A stretch of DNA of 64,000 nucleotides from Salarias fasciatus (taxonomy: Eukaryota > Chordata > Actinopteri > Blenniiformes > Blenniidae), in contig NC_043748.1 of the NCBI RefSeq assembly GCF_902148845.1, positions 12,368,445 through 12,432,444 of the forward strand, given 5' to 3'. The notes under the pieces are model-generated. The model ran no database searches. It was not told the DNA's origin and saw only the letters and a program-made list of their open reading frames with translations. This document shows, in pieces, positions 10,536 through 22,439 of the stretch (its first letter is position 1; each line of letters begins with the position of its first letter). A program made the position numbers and the translations under genes.

Positions 10536-10978
10536 GAGTTTGCGGGAGATAAGTCAAAATGTGTTTCATATTTTAGATTCCTAAAAGCAGCCATCCTTTC
10601 CTTTGTTGGCAGTGCTGCAAAACCTTTGGCTTCTCCCAATGAGCTTCATGAGGTCTGAATGGGTTTTCACTTCACAGCTGTGCCTTCTCAGGGTTCATTT
10701 GTGTAAAATCATGCAATTTTCCGTGGATAGAATGAGGTATTCTAGGTAGTTAATGTATAATGTGTGAAGGTTGATCATCAAAAATGTGCTTGAATGCCAG
10801 TAGGCAGTGTTCCATTGATCAAATAAAAAAAGTTAAACAACACAGGGAGGAGGAGGGAGTAAAGGTTTCAGTGACTCAGTTGTTGTTGCCTATTTCATGG
10901 CCATCTTGAGGAATCATCAAGATTTGGGAGACATTCCTTCAGCTGTGGGTCGTCAGTCATTGAATTCATTGCCAAGAA
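10536..10978 (+). repeat. Duplicated 5' flank of CYP2K copy 2
   Basis: GAGATAAGTCAAAATGTGTT onward matches 23,239-23,818 upstream of copy 3, with some insertions in copy 3. It contains the promoter-proximal region of the gene. No protein-coding exon is seen. Confidence 0.7.
10872..10904 (+). promoter_or_regulatory. Proximal region of CYP2K copy 2: AP-1-like site and upstream ATG
   Basis: TGACTCA at 10872-10878 is a perfect AP-1/TRE match about 100 bp before the start codon. It is followed by an upstream ATG at 10,897 whose frame overlaps the first coding exon. Both are present at the same spacing in copy 3 (TGACTCA 23712-23718, ATG 23,737). Site function is inferred from motif identity and from conservation between the paralogues. 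Confidence 0.4.
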
Positions 10979-13900
10979 ATGGGTTTTATTTGGGATTTTG
11001 TTTTCTTTCTCTTCTCCACCACAGTGTTGGGAGCTGCTGTTCTCCTGCTCAGTTTTTATGTTTTCTTTTTCAACTTGATCAATATTCAGAAAGGACAGGA
11101 GCCTCCAGGACCAAGACCTCTGCCACTTCTTGGAAACTTGCTGCAACTTGATCTCAAGAAACCTCACCAAAGCTTGTATGAGGTGAGATACTACTCATCA
11201 TCAGTAACATAAAATATAATAATTTCATCATAATACAGTATAATTTCTTTTTTTTTCAGCTATCAAAGAAATATGGGTCTGTATTCACTGTTTACTTTGG
11301 AATCCAGAAAGTGGTGGTCCTGGCTGGGTATAAGACAGTCAAAGAGGCTCTGGTTAATTACGCAGAAGAGTTTGGAGACAGAGATATGCCTCCTATAGTG
11401 GAGGATTCAAATCGAGGTCATGGTGAGTGTGAAATACAATGCACTTTGGAAATGACCCTCTGACACAGGTTTTCTCAAGCCTGCAGGGTGAAAACGAGAC
11501 TGAATCAGGGTTGAAACAGTTCTGATTGGGTGCTATGTTTTGCAGGAATATTGTTTGCAAACGGAGACACATGGAAAGAGTTGAGACGTTTTGCCCTTTC
11601 TACCCTAAGAGACTTTGGGATGGGCAAAAGAATTGCTGAGTCCAAAATTTTAGATGAGTGTGACCACCTGATTGAGGTGTTGGAAAACCACCAAGGTAAG
11701 ATGTTAACATGGAGGGAAGGTCTGTGATGAAATGTAGATTGTGGAGACCTGAGGAAGCTGCATTAGTTGAGCTTAGCTGTGTCAGAGCTCTGTGCTGCTG
11801 TCTGCAAGTTGGTTTTTTTCCCAGTTGTTTTTTTGTTTTTCATTGCCATTTTTTCCATGAGTTTATTTCTTCCTGGAAGCACAAGTTCTCTATAACTGTG
11901 TGAGTGTAAAAGTGTGCCCTCCTCACAGTAGTGAGTGCCACACAACAATAAAGTGTGTACATCACCGTTTGATTTAATAGTAACAAATGCAAATTCAGCT
12001 TAATGAGTAACGTTTCAGTAACTTGCATAACGGTGCCCACCACAAATTCCAGAAGTATGTCTTTTATGTCAGCTGTTTTTACTATATTGTTAAAAGTTGC
12101 TCTAAAGTGATGTTTATAAAGGCAGTGGATGTTGTGGGCAGGATTGTTCCCAGAGCACAATATTGTTTCGATAATGTGATAGTTGTTTTTGCTGTTATCT
12201 TACAGGAAAACCATTTGATACTTTACCTCCTCTGACTCGTGCAACAGCAAATGTTGTATCTTCCCTTGTGTATGGGAGCAGATTTGAATACAACGATTCT
12301 CGATTCAAGAACCTGGTTGCTCACGCCCATCAGACAATACGTCTCTCAGGTTCTCCATCAATTCAGGTAAGTTCAATCTCTGCTTTTGGGCTGACGACAC
12401 AGAAGATGAAAAAAACAACAGAAAGACAGCATCATAGTCTGTGTAAACATTTATCGGACAGTCTAGAGTTCATGGGTTCAAACCAGGTGAACTATTTGAT
12501 AGTCTATTAATAAGTACCAGGTTTTGTGAAATCTGGAGTGGAGCCATCCACGGTGCATCTTGCATTGGTTGTGTAATGGTCATTGTTGGGTAAGTTACTT
12601 TTAGAAAATAGTTACTAGTTACATCTTCGATAAAGTAATTGAGTTAATAATTGAGTTACAATATTTCAAAAGTAACTAACCACTCGGCAAAGTAACTATT
12701 ACATGACTGAAAAACATGCTTAGATATGTCAGACAATTTGGATCTCCTCTTGGTGGAACTTTAAGATGCATGTTCAATTATTTATTAGAAAACTGATGAT
12801 ATGATTCATGAAATAAATGGACACTTGACAGAATAAATTACAAACAGGAAATGTTACATTAGAATTTTTTTTAACCTGTCTTGTTCAGAATGGAAGCAGT
12901 GGAATGGAGGTCTGGCTGCTGTTATGTGCTCGACAGATTTGCTCTTCCAAGAGGAGCTTATCAGTATAAAGCTCCTGTTGTTAACATGCATTCTTAATTT
13001 ATTTTATTTATTTTGAGTACTGAAACATGATATTGCTGGACCTGACAGGTGGACAGAAAGACAGGTAAAGAGACAGAAAATGAAAGTGAACAGACAAGCA
13101 AACAACAACAAATAAAGGGCGAAGAGAAGGAAGAGAGTGCAAAGATATGACTGTCTCTCAATTATCGACACTCTACACAAGTGGCTGCTGGATCTGTATA
13201 AAGATATGACAGAGGGCATCCTGCGGACTTTTGTTGGAGAACATAACTGGTCTTGAACTGGGGTCTGCAAACTGAGAATTCAGGTATGAAATTACACTAG
13301 AGCATCAGGAGAGTTAGCCATAAATCTAACACACCACAAGAAAACAAGGTAACCGAGTCCACATGCAGAATATGAAGAGTGATTAAAGATGCAAATGTGA
13401 CCATGATCATACATATATGACCTTTGACCCCTGAGAAGACTAGAGCAGGCCAGAGAGGCCCTCAGGGCACAGACAACTGGCAGCCATCCCAGAGCCCAGA
13501 TCCCATCCACTCCCTGAGGCAGACGTCCACACACTGGTCCAGAAGGGGGCAGCGGAAGGTCCAGGCCGGGACACCCAGCAGCCACTAGACCCAGGCCCCA
13601 GGGTGCCAAGACAGATCGGCACCGGCCCCCCCAGGGGACCAGCACCCAGGGTGGGCAGAGCCGAGAGCCCAAGAGCCGAGACCCCCACTCAGAGAGAGAG
13701 CCATGACCATACCCAGGAAAAGCGGCCCACAGAGGAGGCTACCCACCCCAGGCCAGCACCCCCCAGTGCTCGAGCAGAGGTACCCCGAAATCCAGGGTAT
13801 CACCTAAACCTAACCCTAACACCCCCCCCCCCCCCATAACGATGTCATTTAGAACTTTCCTGATCTAGGAGTTGGCAGCAGTGTATCTGTATCAACTGTT

Positions 13901-16900
13901 TGCTTAAGGGTATGAGCTGTTCCTAGCACAGCGCTTTTCTGGACAGAGATCTCAGATGTTGTTCCCAGTATTTCCTGGAGCCATGCATCCAGCTTGGGGG
14001 TTACTGCCCTTGGTGCCCCATATAAACCGTGTTCTCACCCTTCCTGGACGGTATGTCTTTCAACCTCGGGTCCTCTACCAGAGACCTGGGAGCTTGAGGG
14101 TTCTGCGCAGGATCTTAGCTGTTCCTATCACTGCCTTCTTTTGGACAAGGATCTCAGATGTTGTTCCAGGTATTTGCTGGAGCCATGCACCCAGCTTGGG
14201 GGTTATTGCTTCTAGTGCCCCCCGATCACTACTGGCACCACTGTTGCCTTCACATCCCACATCTTCTCCAGCTGCTCTTTCATGCCTTGGTATTTCTCCA
14301 GCTTTTCGTGATTCATCTTTCTGATGTTGCTGTCACGATTCGCTACATTGATCACTACTGCTCTCTTTTCATATTTATCCACCACAACTATGTCAGGTTG
14401 ACTGGCCATCACCAGTTTGTCAGTCTGAAACTTGAAGTCTCACAAGATCTTGTCCTGGTTGTTCTCACCACTGTCGGAGGTGAGCTCCATCTAAACTAAG
14501 GGGTCTCCAGCCTGTAGTCGGCACAGATATTTCGGCATACTATGCTGGCAACCTGGTTATGGCGTTCCATGTATGCCTTTCCTGCCAGCATCTTGCACCA
14601 TGCTGTGATGTTCTATTTTGGCACCATGCCAAAATAGACATTTTTGAAAAACAGGACATTGTAGAGGAATTTAATAATTACTTTGTGAATATAGGAAAAA
14701 ATCTATCTCAAAATATCCCAGACGAAAACATAAATAGTGGAATAATACAAAATAATGAACGTAGCATCTTTCTTGAGCCTGTACAAGCAAATGAAATATT
14801 CAGTATTGTTCGTAAATTTCCAAATAAAAATTCCAATGACTATACAGACATGAACATGTCACTGATAAAACAAATAATAGATGTCGTGATTGAACCCTTT
14901 AAATACATCTGTAACTTGTCATTTACCACAGGAACATTTCCAGAGAGTATGAAAATAGCCAAAGTAATTCCACTTTTCAAAAAAGGAAATAAAAATGATG
15001 TCTCCAATTACAGGCCTATATCGTTACTTCCTCAGCTCTCAAAAATTTTAGAAAAATTATTTGTGATCAGATTAAATAAATTTATTGTTAAACACAACAT
15101 TTTAAGTAACAATCAATATGGATTTCGGACTAATCACTCAACCGCCACAGCAATTATGGAACTGGCAGAAGAAATTACAAATGCAATGGACAAGAAACGT
15201 TTCTTAGTAAGTGTCTTCGTAGATCTTCAAAAAGCGTTTGATACTCTAGATCATGACATATTGCTGTATAAATTATATAAGTACGGTATAAGAGGTGTTG
15301 CTCACGAATGGGTCAAAAACTATTTAAAAGACAGAAAACAATTTGTTCAAATCAACGATATAAAATCTAAAAATGGAAACGTAACTTGTGGGGTTCCTCA
15401 AGGATCCGTCCTTGGACCAGTACTCTTTCTTCTTTATATCAATGACATTGACACTGCTTCCAGCTTATTGAAATGCATCTTGTTTGCGGATGATACTACT
15501 TTGCATTATGCTGGAGACAATATAAATGAAGTATTAGAAATTGTAGAAAAAGAGCTTCAGAATGTTATAAAATGGTTCAACGCTAACAAACTATCTTTGA
15601 ACATCAGTAAGACCAAATATATGATTTTCAGTTACAGAAGGAAAGACGTTGACACAACACTGACAGTGGAAGGTATAGAGATCGAAAGAACAAAGGAAAT
15701 TAAGTTCTTAGGCGTATTGCTGGATGAACAACTAACATGGAAATCCCATATAGAGCACGTTAAAACTAAGATTTCTCAAACCATTGCTGTTCTGTACAAA
15801 TTGAAAGAGTCACTTCACAATAATTCTTTGTTTCTGTTGTACAATTCATTGATTATACCATATCTGACCTACTGCATTGAAGTCTGGGGAAATGCTTGTA
15901 AGACCTACATTGAACCACTCTTCCTTTTACAGAAACGAGCGATTCGTGTGGTGAATGGAAGTGGTTACAGAGACCACACTAACCCAATATTTATAAAATT
16001 GAAATCCTTAAAAATTAAAGAATTGGTAGAACTCAACCTTCTTAAAACAATGTATAAAGCTCAACGGAAAAAATTACCATTTAATTTACAGAATAGATTT
16101 GCAAAGCGAGACAGTCAATATAGATTAAGAGGCACTGAAGTTTTCAAACGACCGGAATCAAGAACCAAATTGAAAGAAAGATGCATCACAACAAAAGGAA
16201 TCAATTTATGGAATAAACTTGACAGTGAAATGAAGAGGTCTCAGTCCATTCACATCTTCAAGAAATGTTTAAAAGCACAGTTATTGGGAGGGTACGACTC
16301 TGTTTTAAAGAATGGTCAAACTTAGAATTGATTGTTTCTTGTGACAATATTTCATTAAGGTTTTTGTTTTTTGTTTTTGTTTTTTTTGTATTTACATTTT
16401 GGGAAATGGTTGTATTTGATCTGTGATTATTTGTGAAATGGTCGTATTTGTATTTTGATTTAGTGAAATGGTTGTATTGAATTTTGCATTTTTTTTTGTG
16501 ATATGTTAACAAATCTTGACAAATTGTCATTTATTTTATGTTGATGGGGGCAGACATCATAAGTCTCACTTCTTTCTGTTCCTTTTCATTTCTTGAATGA
16601 AACAAATAAAATCAATCTATCAATCAATGTACTGTACTGTTTCAGGAGCGCTGTGCTGTTTCAAATTTCATCCACCTAACAATGTCGAACTGTCAACATG
16701 TTTTCTATTGCACATTATCGAAATTAGAGAATGAAATGCAACATTTCATTTACTCTGTATGAAAAGTATGTGAGAGATTGCTTGACTCACTTTATCTTTG
16801 TGGTTTTTTTTGTATTTCACAGCTTTATAACATGTTTCCACGTCTGGCTAGTTGGGTAAAAAATCGACACCTGATATTAAGAAATTATGATCTTACTGTC

Positions 16901-18795
16901 AGTGATGTGAAGGATTTAGTCAAACATCTGAAAGAGACTCTGGTCCCTCACTCATGCAGAGGACTGGTGGACTGTTTTCTCATCCGGAAGCAGAAAGAAG
17001 TAAAGAAAACAGAAAATGAACAAGACACCCCAATTATTTCTTTTACAGAAAAAAGCAATGCTGATTACACCAATTTTATGCGTTGTTTTTTTTTCATGGT
17101 AGGACTCTTGTGTTGGGGCGTCTCACTTCACTGAGGAGAACTTGATGTTCACAGTGACCAACTTGTTTGCTGCTGGTACTGATACTACAGCAGCTACACT
17201 GAGATGGGCTCTACTTCTTATGGCCAAATATCCACAGATACAGGGTAAGGACTTAAACATGATGCTTGGTTGACTTGACAGCAGTTTGTGAGAAACAACT
17301 GAAAGGTGACTGACCCACAGTTTTATGCTCATCCATCATGAGCTTCATTTCCAGAACTGATAACACACAAATACAGGTCATGTCATGACAACCTCATGTT
17401 CCTGTTTGTTCTATTGCAACTGTTGTGATAAAATCTTGTCCTCCTGCACACGCACTTGTTGACTGTTACCTGTGCTCCGCTAATTCAGTTTCGATGTAGT
17501 GATTAAAAGTGATCAAGGAAGTCCTCTTGCTTGGTGCACTTGTTACTAAAAAGATTCTCAACTTCGATTCAACTCATTTCATCTTTATTTATATAGTGCC
17601 AATTACAACATAGTCATTTATAGACACTTTTACAGAGAAACCCAACAGATTCCCATATGCGATCATAAGTGACTGTGGAAACTAAAAAGTCCCTTTTAAC
17701 AGGAAGAAACCTTTGCAGAACCAGGCTCAGAGGTGGCGGCTTTCTGCTATTCCGGTTGGGGTGAGGGGACAGAAAGAGAAGGAGATAGGACAGACAATTT
17801 CTTGTATCTACATACATTTCATGTAAAAACAGAGTACATTAAAAGTGATTAAAAGTGATCAAGGATTTCCTCATGCTTGGTGCACTCTTTGCTGAAAGGA
17901 TGCCAACATTTTAATCAATAACCATGAGCTACTCCACACACCATTGTTGTTTGTGTTGACAAAGAGGCTGAATAGTCTTCATATATTCATCTGGAAAAGC
18001 AACACTCATAGCCAAAGAGCTGCTGGTGTCCTTTGTATTCAATTCTGTTGTGCAATTATGAATGTTTTGTTTGTGTTATTCATCCCGGTAAAGTGAAGTG
18101 TTATTTCCTGTTTTGAGCAGACAAGGTTCAGGAGGAACTGAGCAGGGTGGTAGGAAACCGTCAGGTGCAAGTGGACGATCGGAAAAACCTGCCATACATT
18201 GACGCCGTCATCCATGAGACACAGAGACTGGCCAACATCCTCCCCATGTCTATTCCTCATAAAACCAGTCGAGACGTCACCTTCCAGGGATTCTTCATCA
18301 AAAAGGTCTGCTGCCTCCTAAATTGTCAGTTCTGATTCCACTTAAATTTGAAACTGCTCCTGATGGACCTCTTCTTCTGCCACCAGGACACAAGTGTGTT
18401 TCCTCTCCTCACTTCTGTCCTGTTTGATGAGAGTAAATGGGAGAGCCCATACATGTTCAACCCCTCTCATTTCCTGGACGCAGAGGGTAAATTCATTTTG
18501 AGGGATGCTTTTCTGCCTTTTTCTGCAGGTAAGTCAACATTTGTTCTTTTTCTTAGAGCTTAGTCATTTATGCATCAACCATTTGATTTAAGTTCTTGTT
18601 CTTGCAGGTCGCAGAGCGTGTCTTGGAGAGGGTCTGGCTAAGATGGAGCTCTTCCTCTTCTTTACCTGCCTCCTCCAGCGTTTCCGTTTCACTCCTCCAG
18701 CTGGAGTTCTCCCCAGTGAATTGGATCTGACACCTGCTGTTGGTTTCACACTCAACCCTTTACCTCATGAGCTTTGTGCTGTGAATCGCCAGTGA
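10979..18795 (+). CDS. CYP2K-like cytochrome P450, complete 9-exon gene (copy 2, 503 aa)
   Basis: Exons: 10979-11182, 11260-11422, 11546-11695, 12206-12366, 16823-16999, 17103-17244, 18121-18305, 18387-18528, 18608-18795. All nine join in phase (1512 nt, 503 aa plus stop), matching the 9-exon structure and about 500-aa length of vertebrate CYP2 genes. The start ATG (purine at -3, G at +4) opens an N-terminal hydrophobic ER anchor (residues about 5-35), then the proline-rich hinge [12 protein letters not shown]. Visible P450 marks: WKELRR helix C, I-helix AAGTDTT (oxygen activation, about 308-314), ETQR as the ExxR pair (365-368), PYMFNPSHF, and haem loop [10 protein letters not shown] with Cys446. 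Closest by memory to fish CYP2K; subfamily membership is a judgement, the individual gene number is not assignable. Intron 4 is 4.4 kb because it holds several LINE insertions. Expected role: NADPH-P450 reductase-dependent oxidation of small lipophilic molecules at the ER membrane. Nothing in the frame suggests loss of function. Confidence 0.95.
12367..13400. other. Left part of CYP2K copy 2 intron 4
   Basis: Intronic. A stretch at about 12,580-12,710 (GGGTAAGTTACTTTTAGAAA, TAGTTACTAGTTACATC) resembles the end of a common fish hAT element. Otherwise I see nothing recognisable; short frames here are not supported. Confidence 0.4.
13401..13840. repeat. GC-rich interspersed repeat ending in a C run
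   Basis: An island of GC-rich, CCCAGAG/GGCCAG-type sequence within an AT-rich intron, ending CACCTAAACCTAACCCTAAC and a poly-C run (about 13,822-13,836). It is probably the untranslated part of a LINE; family not recognised. Its long open frames on both strands are compositional. Confidence 0.4.
13860..14612 (-). mobile_element. RLE-type (R2/NeSL/Dong-like) LINE fragment, minus strand, in CYP2K copy 2
   Basis: The minus reading gives [40 protein letters not shown] and [15 protein letters not shown], the restriction-like endonuclease (PD...V-V core) at the C-terminus of this LINE class, ending in [12 protein letters not shown]. About 100 bases containing the C-terminal end occur twice, roughly 199 bp apart (13,918-14,022 and 14,117-14,221), an internal duplication. 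The fragment continues for a few bases after the LINE inserted at 14,613-16,640. Confidence 0.7.
14613..16640 (+). mobile_element. Young 5'-truncated LINE with an open reverse transcriptase, in intron 4 of CYP2K copy 2
   Basis: From [18 protein letters not shown] at about 14,630 to the stop at 16,325 the frame is open for over 560 residues. Reverse-transcriptase boxes in order: [45 protein letters not shown] (catalytic Asp), [34 protein letters not shown] (catalytic Asp pair), [26 protein letters not shown]. The N-terminal endonuclease is missing, so this copy is 5'-truncated and could not move by itself. Clade is by eye CR1/L2-group (Daphne/Crack-like); not certain. The 3' UTR (16,326-16,625) ends AATAAAATCAATCTATCAAT. 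The first 24 residues of the reported open frame (MAFHVCL) belong to the flank, not to the element. Confidence 0.85.
16641..16822. other. Right part of CYP2K copy 2 intron 4
   Basis: It starts with the resumed RLE-type LINE (GTACTGTACTGTTTCAGGAG), which matches 26,709-26,725 in copy 3, then ordinary intron shared with copy 3. No gene. Confidence 0.45.
17560..17830. repeat. Fish interspersed repeat in intron 6 of CYP2K copy 2
   Basis: CATCTTTATTTATATAGTGC, then CAGGAAGAAACCTTTGCAGA and CCAGGCTCAGAGGTGGCGG: a sequence I recognise as a high-copy interspersed repeat of ray-finned fish, probably the 3' untranslated part of a LINE in reverse orientation. Family name not certain. The corresponding intron of copy 3 lacks it. 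Confidence 0.5.
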
Positions 18796-18924
18796 GGAAC
18801 AGAGCTGCAGTGTGGTGTTTATATACAATTGCTATTGCATCACATTAATTATATGTATATTGTGGAATTTTGCAAGACTGAGCCAATCATGAGGATTCAA
18901 GTTTTCAATGCACTCTGAATCAAA

Positions 18925-19668
18925 TCAGATCAAATCAAATCAACTGTTATTTTTAAAGCACCTTTCACATATAAAAGCAACACAAAGTGAGAGAGAAGGT
19001 GGCCTCAGGCTATATTGTTGTGATTGCATCGAATCTTTGTTATATTTCTAATATTTAAATTCATCTCAGATTTAAAAATGTCACCCATGTTCTTTACAGA
19101 TTGGACTGGTTTAAAATCTTGTAGTTTTGGTAAAAGTTTGTCTTTCTGGCCTTCGGGACCGACAATTAAATCCTCAGTTTTGTCCAGGTTTAGCTGCAGG
19201 AAATTCACTGCCATCCATAACTTGATTTCTGAGATACAGTTAAAAAGGGTTTCTATTGGCCCTGAGTCATCAGGAAACACGGCAATGTACAGCTGAGTAT
19301 CATCAGCATAACTATGGAAACTGCTGCCATGTCTCATGACATCCCTAAGAGGAAGCATGTAAAGTTTAAAAAGAATGGGACCTAAAATTGAACCTTGGGG
19401 AACCCCACATCTAATTTCATGGACTCCTGAGGAACATGTATCCATACTTACATAAAAACATCCATCTGTCTCAGTCTATTTAATAAAATGTGATGGTCTG
19501 CTGTGTCGAAAGTAGCACTCAGGTCAAGTCATACCAACACTGAGTTTTTTGTTATCAAAAGAAGGTTTATTTTGGATTGCGGAGAATTATAGTCTGAGCA
19601 GAACCCCACCTAACTCTGCTATTATAGACTCCTCTTCAGATCATTAGTAACAATCCCCAACATAACGT
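18925..19668 (-). mobile_element. L2-like LINE fragment, minus strand (unit 2)
   Basis: The minus reading at 19,445-19,005 is open for 146 residues: GVPQGSILGPILFKLYMLPL, HSYADDTQLYIAV (catalytic YADD), INFLQLN-like VNFLQLNLDKTEDLIVGP. It is the orthologous insertion to the broken pieces at 690-4,572 in unit 1, so it predates the tandem duplication. A large internal section present in unit 1 is missing here (junction near 18,986). Confidence 0.75.
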
Positions 19669-20170
19669 CTGTCATTTTGTCATGGCTCCTGGCAGTTGAG
19701 AACATCTGTGTCATGTTAACATGAATAAAACACAAATACTAATTACCAGTCCCTCTTTTGAACTGACCTGATCGATTTTCAAGTAGTTTCAAAGTTAAAT
19801 ATCTAATTTTGGGTTGCGTTTATTATTTGATTATGTTGTCTTCAACTATTTAATTTTTTTTTTTTTTTCTATTTGGCAATTACAACTTTCAAAAAAACAG
19901 AAAAAGACTCTTAGTCATGGAGTCCAGTTGAAATCTTCAGGGGCAAGCTGCCCTTTGCAAGTGGGAGCGCTCCAGTTTAAACCTCACAAGAGCGAGGCGC
20001 ACTTGACACCCTCCTTTTGTTAAAATTGTAAATTAATTGCAATTAATAATAAATTAACTTATGACAGATCAGTTGCACTCATCCCCCAGGAAGTTGTGAT
20101 GCTGCAATTTCAACTATTTCACTTCAGCTGATCTGAAAAAAACCTTCATCAAAAAATCTTGATTTTTCGG
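19669..20170. repeat. Duplicated P450 spacer block, unit 2
   Basis: Counterpart of 7,328-7,960. It contains a T run (about 19,853-19,869) not present at that length in unit 1. Non-coding. Confidence 0.65.
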
Positions 20171-20330
20171 TCGTCATAGGTTTTACTTCATCCCACTCCC
20201 TTTCGAGCTAATATAAATGTGTTTTGTTATTGTATTGTGTTGTATTGGATTCTAATGATTTTTTGTTTACTGCTGAGCACTTCCAGTGAAATTCTGCTCG
20301 AAACAAAATAAACAAACAAAAAAATCGTAG
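20171..20330 (+). mobile_element. 3' tail of a LINE (5'-truncated)
   Basis: About 160 bases: TTCATCCCACTCCCTTTCGA ... GCTCGAAACAAAATAAACAAACAAA-type A-rich end. It interrupts a spacer sequence that is continuous in unit 1 (near 7,950). This is the usual look of a very short CR1-group LINE insertion. No coding sequence. Confidence 0.5.
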
Positions 20331-21272
20331 TTCAAATAACTAAGAAGCATGTCATGGTTCATACCTTGTCTTGTGTGTTTTTATGGTTTTCTACCTCTTA
20401 TGTTAAGCTCCTTCTCCATGTTTGTTCCCATGTTTGGCATTTTGGGTCCACCTCCCTTCACCGTCCCATGACAAAGCAAAATTCAAGATTCAAGATGACA
20501 TTTTGCCCAATCAAGACAAACTAAGAACAAACTCTTTTCCACAGTTGCTTATGCTTGCTCATGTGGAACTCTTGGGTTTTCTCTGTAAAAATGCCTAGAA
20601 ATGACTGTATTGTATTTGGCATAATTTAAATAAGACTTAATTTAATTGAAAAATAATCATTAAAATCAGTGAAAACATTCAAGATATACCATCAATCACA
20701 TTTGATTGTAGAATAACAGAATGAAGTGATTAAAAACTAACATTTCTAAAATGAAAGTCACTACTTCAAAACCATCAAGGCATTATTGAATGTTGTTCAC
20801 AATTAAATAATGCCTTTCCAACAAAAATGTGAAATGTACCAATCATGACCAAATCATGATCAAATTAGAAGCACTGAACACCTTCAAACCACAGTCAGAA
20901 AAAAACTTAGCAGTTGCCTGCTCTGGAAAGGAGAAACTCTCCAATCTCATTGTACACTGTATAACAACAATGATAAGACCATTCTGACTGTAATGGCTCC
21001 AGTTTCAGTGTTCATGTCATATGTGAAAATGAATTATAATGCGTCTCTGTCAGAAGTACCGTTTGACATGTGTATTGGAGCCTGCGTGTGTCCTGGTTTT
21101 ATGGTACTTATGTAGCAGTAGAGAGGTGTGTGTGTGCTCTGTGCAGGGTGCTGCCCTGAAAGTTTCTCCTCACCGAGAGTCTCTGGAATTCTCCAAGCTG
21201 GGCGAGGAGCGCTGTGCGCGGGCCGTGGGGCACGCTCACGGCCGTGGCACAGCTGACGGGAGAGGCTCCAGC
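20331..21272. other. Non-coding spacer of unit 2
   Basis: AT-rich sequence to about 21,100, then a GC-rich part (CGCGGGCCGTGGGGCACG near 21,218). I see no gene. Short frames on both strands around 21,034-21,309 follow base composition. Confidence 0.4.
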
Positions 21273-21609
21273 TAGTGATGTTAACCGAGACACCGAAGCT
21301 TCGAAGCATGTGTTGGAAAAAATAAACCTCTTCTCAGTGGAGCTTTGTGTCAGAGCTTGATTCGTTTCCTGATAATCACGTGATCCGTGACGTCTGAAGC
21401 TTCATTCGCGCACACCCACGTGACGCTTCAGCCGCCGCTTCACAGGTTTAAAACGCGCTGCAGCTGTTTGTTGGTTGTGGAGTCGGTTTGTGAGTGGAGA
21501 GAGACTGAGAGACAGCGAATTGAGATTTGATATGGAGTACTGAACCTTTTTTCGATACAATTGTGTTGAAAGCTTTGTTGCTTCAGAAAGCTTCAGATGG
21601 CCATCACTA
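21273..21609. mobile_element. 337-bp hAT-type miniature element with perfect 8-bp target duplication
   Basis: Ends TAGTGATG and CATCACTA are perfect 8-bp inverted repeats. GCTCCAGC flanks both sides (21265-21272 and 21610-21617). The body contains repeated GAAGCTTC/GCTTCA motifs near both ends, like subterminal binding repeats. Non-coding and non-autonomous. Confidence 0.8.
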
Positions 21610-22184
21610 GCTCCAGCATCTGAGCTAATTGTGGCTAAGTTAGCACGGTGTCAGAGAAGAGCCAAGCGCAGCAGATCTCATCAGAGCAGAGCAGAGCATA
21701 GCCGACTCAGAGTGCCTCTGTGCTGGGGAGAGGAGCTCCAACTTTCCCATCCACGCTAATTCAACAGTTAAGTTATTTTCTTTCCTTTTTTTCATTGTTT
21801 TTATATATACACCAGTTTTGATCAGAACTATAACTTCTGAAATCCTGGATGTGTCACTGTAATACACATTAAAACAACATTATTTGATGAGAAAATTTTC
21901 AATTACCAGTAAATGGGCAGCATTCCATTACAATACTCATACAAACATTTGACCTACTTTAAAAAGAAATACTGTATAGGGCACTTCAAAGACATCATGC
22001 TGATCTAAACCAATTGATTGATTCTCTGTCTAATGGCCGGTCTCTCCAAAACATGTTGGCATCATTTCACTAGAACCAGTTATCACATGCAAAATCATCT
22101 ATTCTTCTGTCAAAATTAGTTGAGAACATACTGTAGTACCATGAAGACCATGGATGAATCTGTTTGCAAGGCAATATTCCCTTT

Positions 22185-22186
<2 letters not shown>
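21610..22186. other. Non-coding spacer of unit 2
   Basis: Continues the host sequence broken by the miniature element (GCTCCAGCATCTGAGC). No gene or clear repeat seen. Confidence 0.4.

Positions 22187-22261
<75 letters not shown>
22187..22261. repeat. (TG)n microsatellite
   Basis: An almost pure GT/TG dinucleotide run of about 70 bases. Likely length-polymorphic. Confidence 0.95.
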
Positions 22262-22265
<4 letters not shown>

Positions 22266-22439
22266 AGTATGTTAAACTGTAATGGATGGAAGTTACTTTG
22301 TGTTTAAATAAAAATAATTACAATTTCCTTGCCAGTTGTAGTGCAGTGTATGAAGTCGAAACTTGAAGGTTTTTCTTACTGTAAAATTATTTTTTTCTTA
22401 ATTTTCATTCTGTCAGATAAACAACAACAAAAAAGCAGC

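Noticed and set aside
13800-13822. CCTAAACCTAACCCTAAC as an interstitial telomere array
   Set aside because: Only about three degenerate units, within a GC-rich repeat; too short to be telomeric.
14559-14629. N-terminal MAFHVCL extension of the LINE reverse-transcriptase frame as a true start
   Set aside because: These codons lie in the older RLE-type LINE and the junction hairpin; the same sequence occurs at about 26,660 without the younger LINE.
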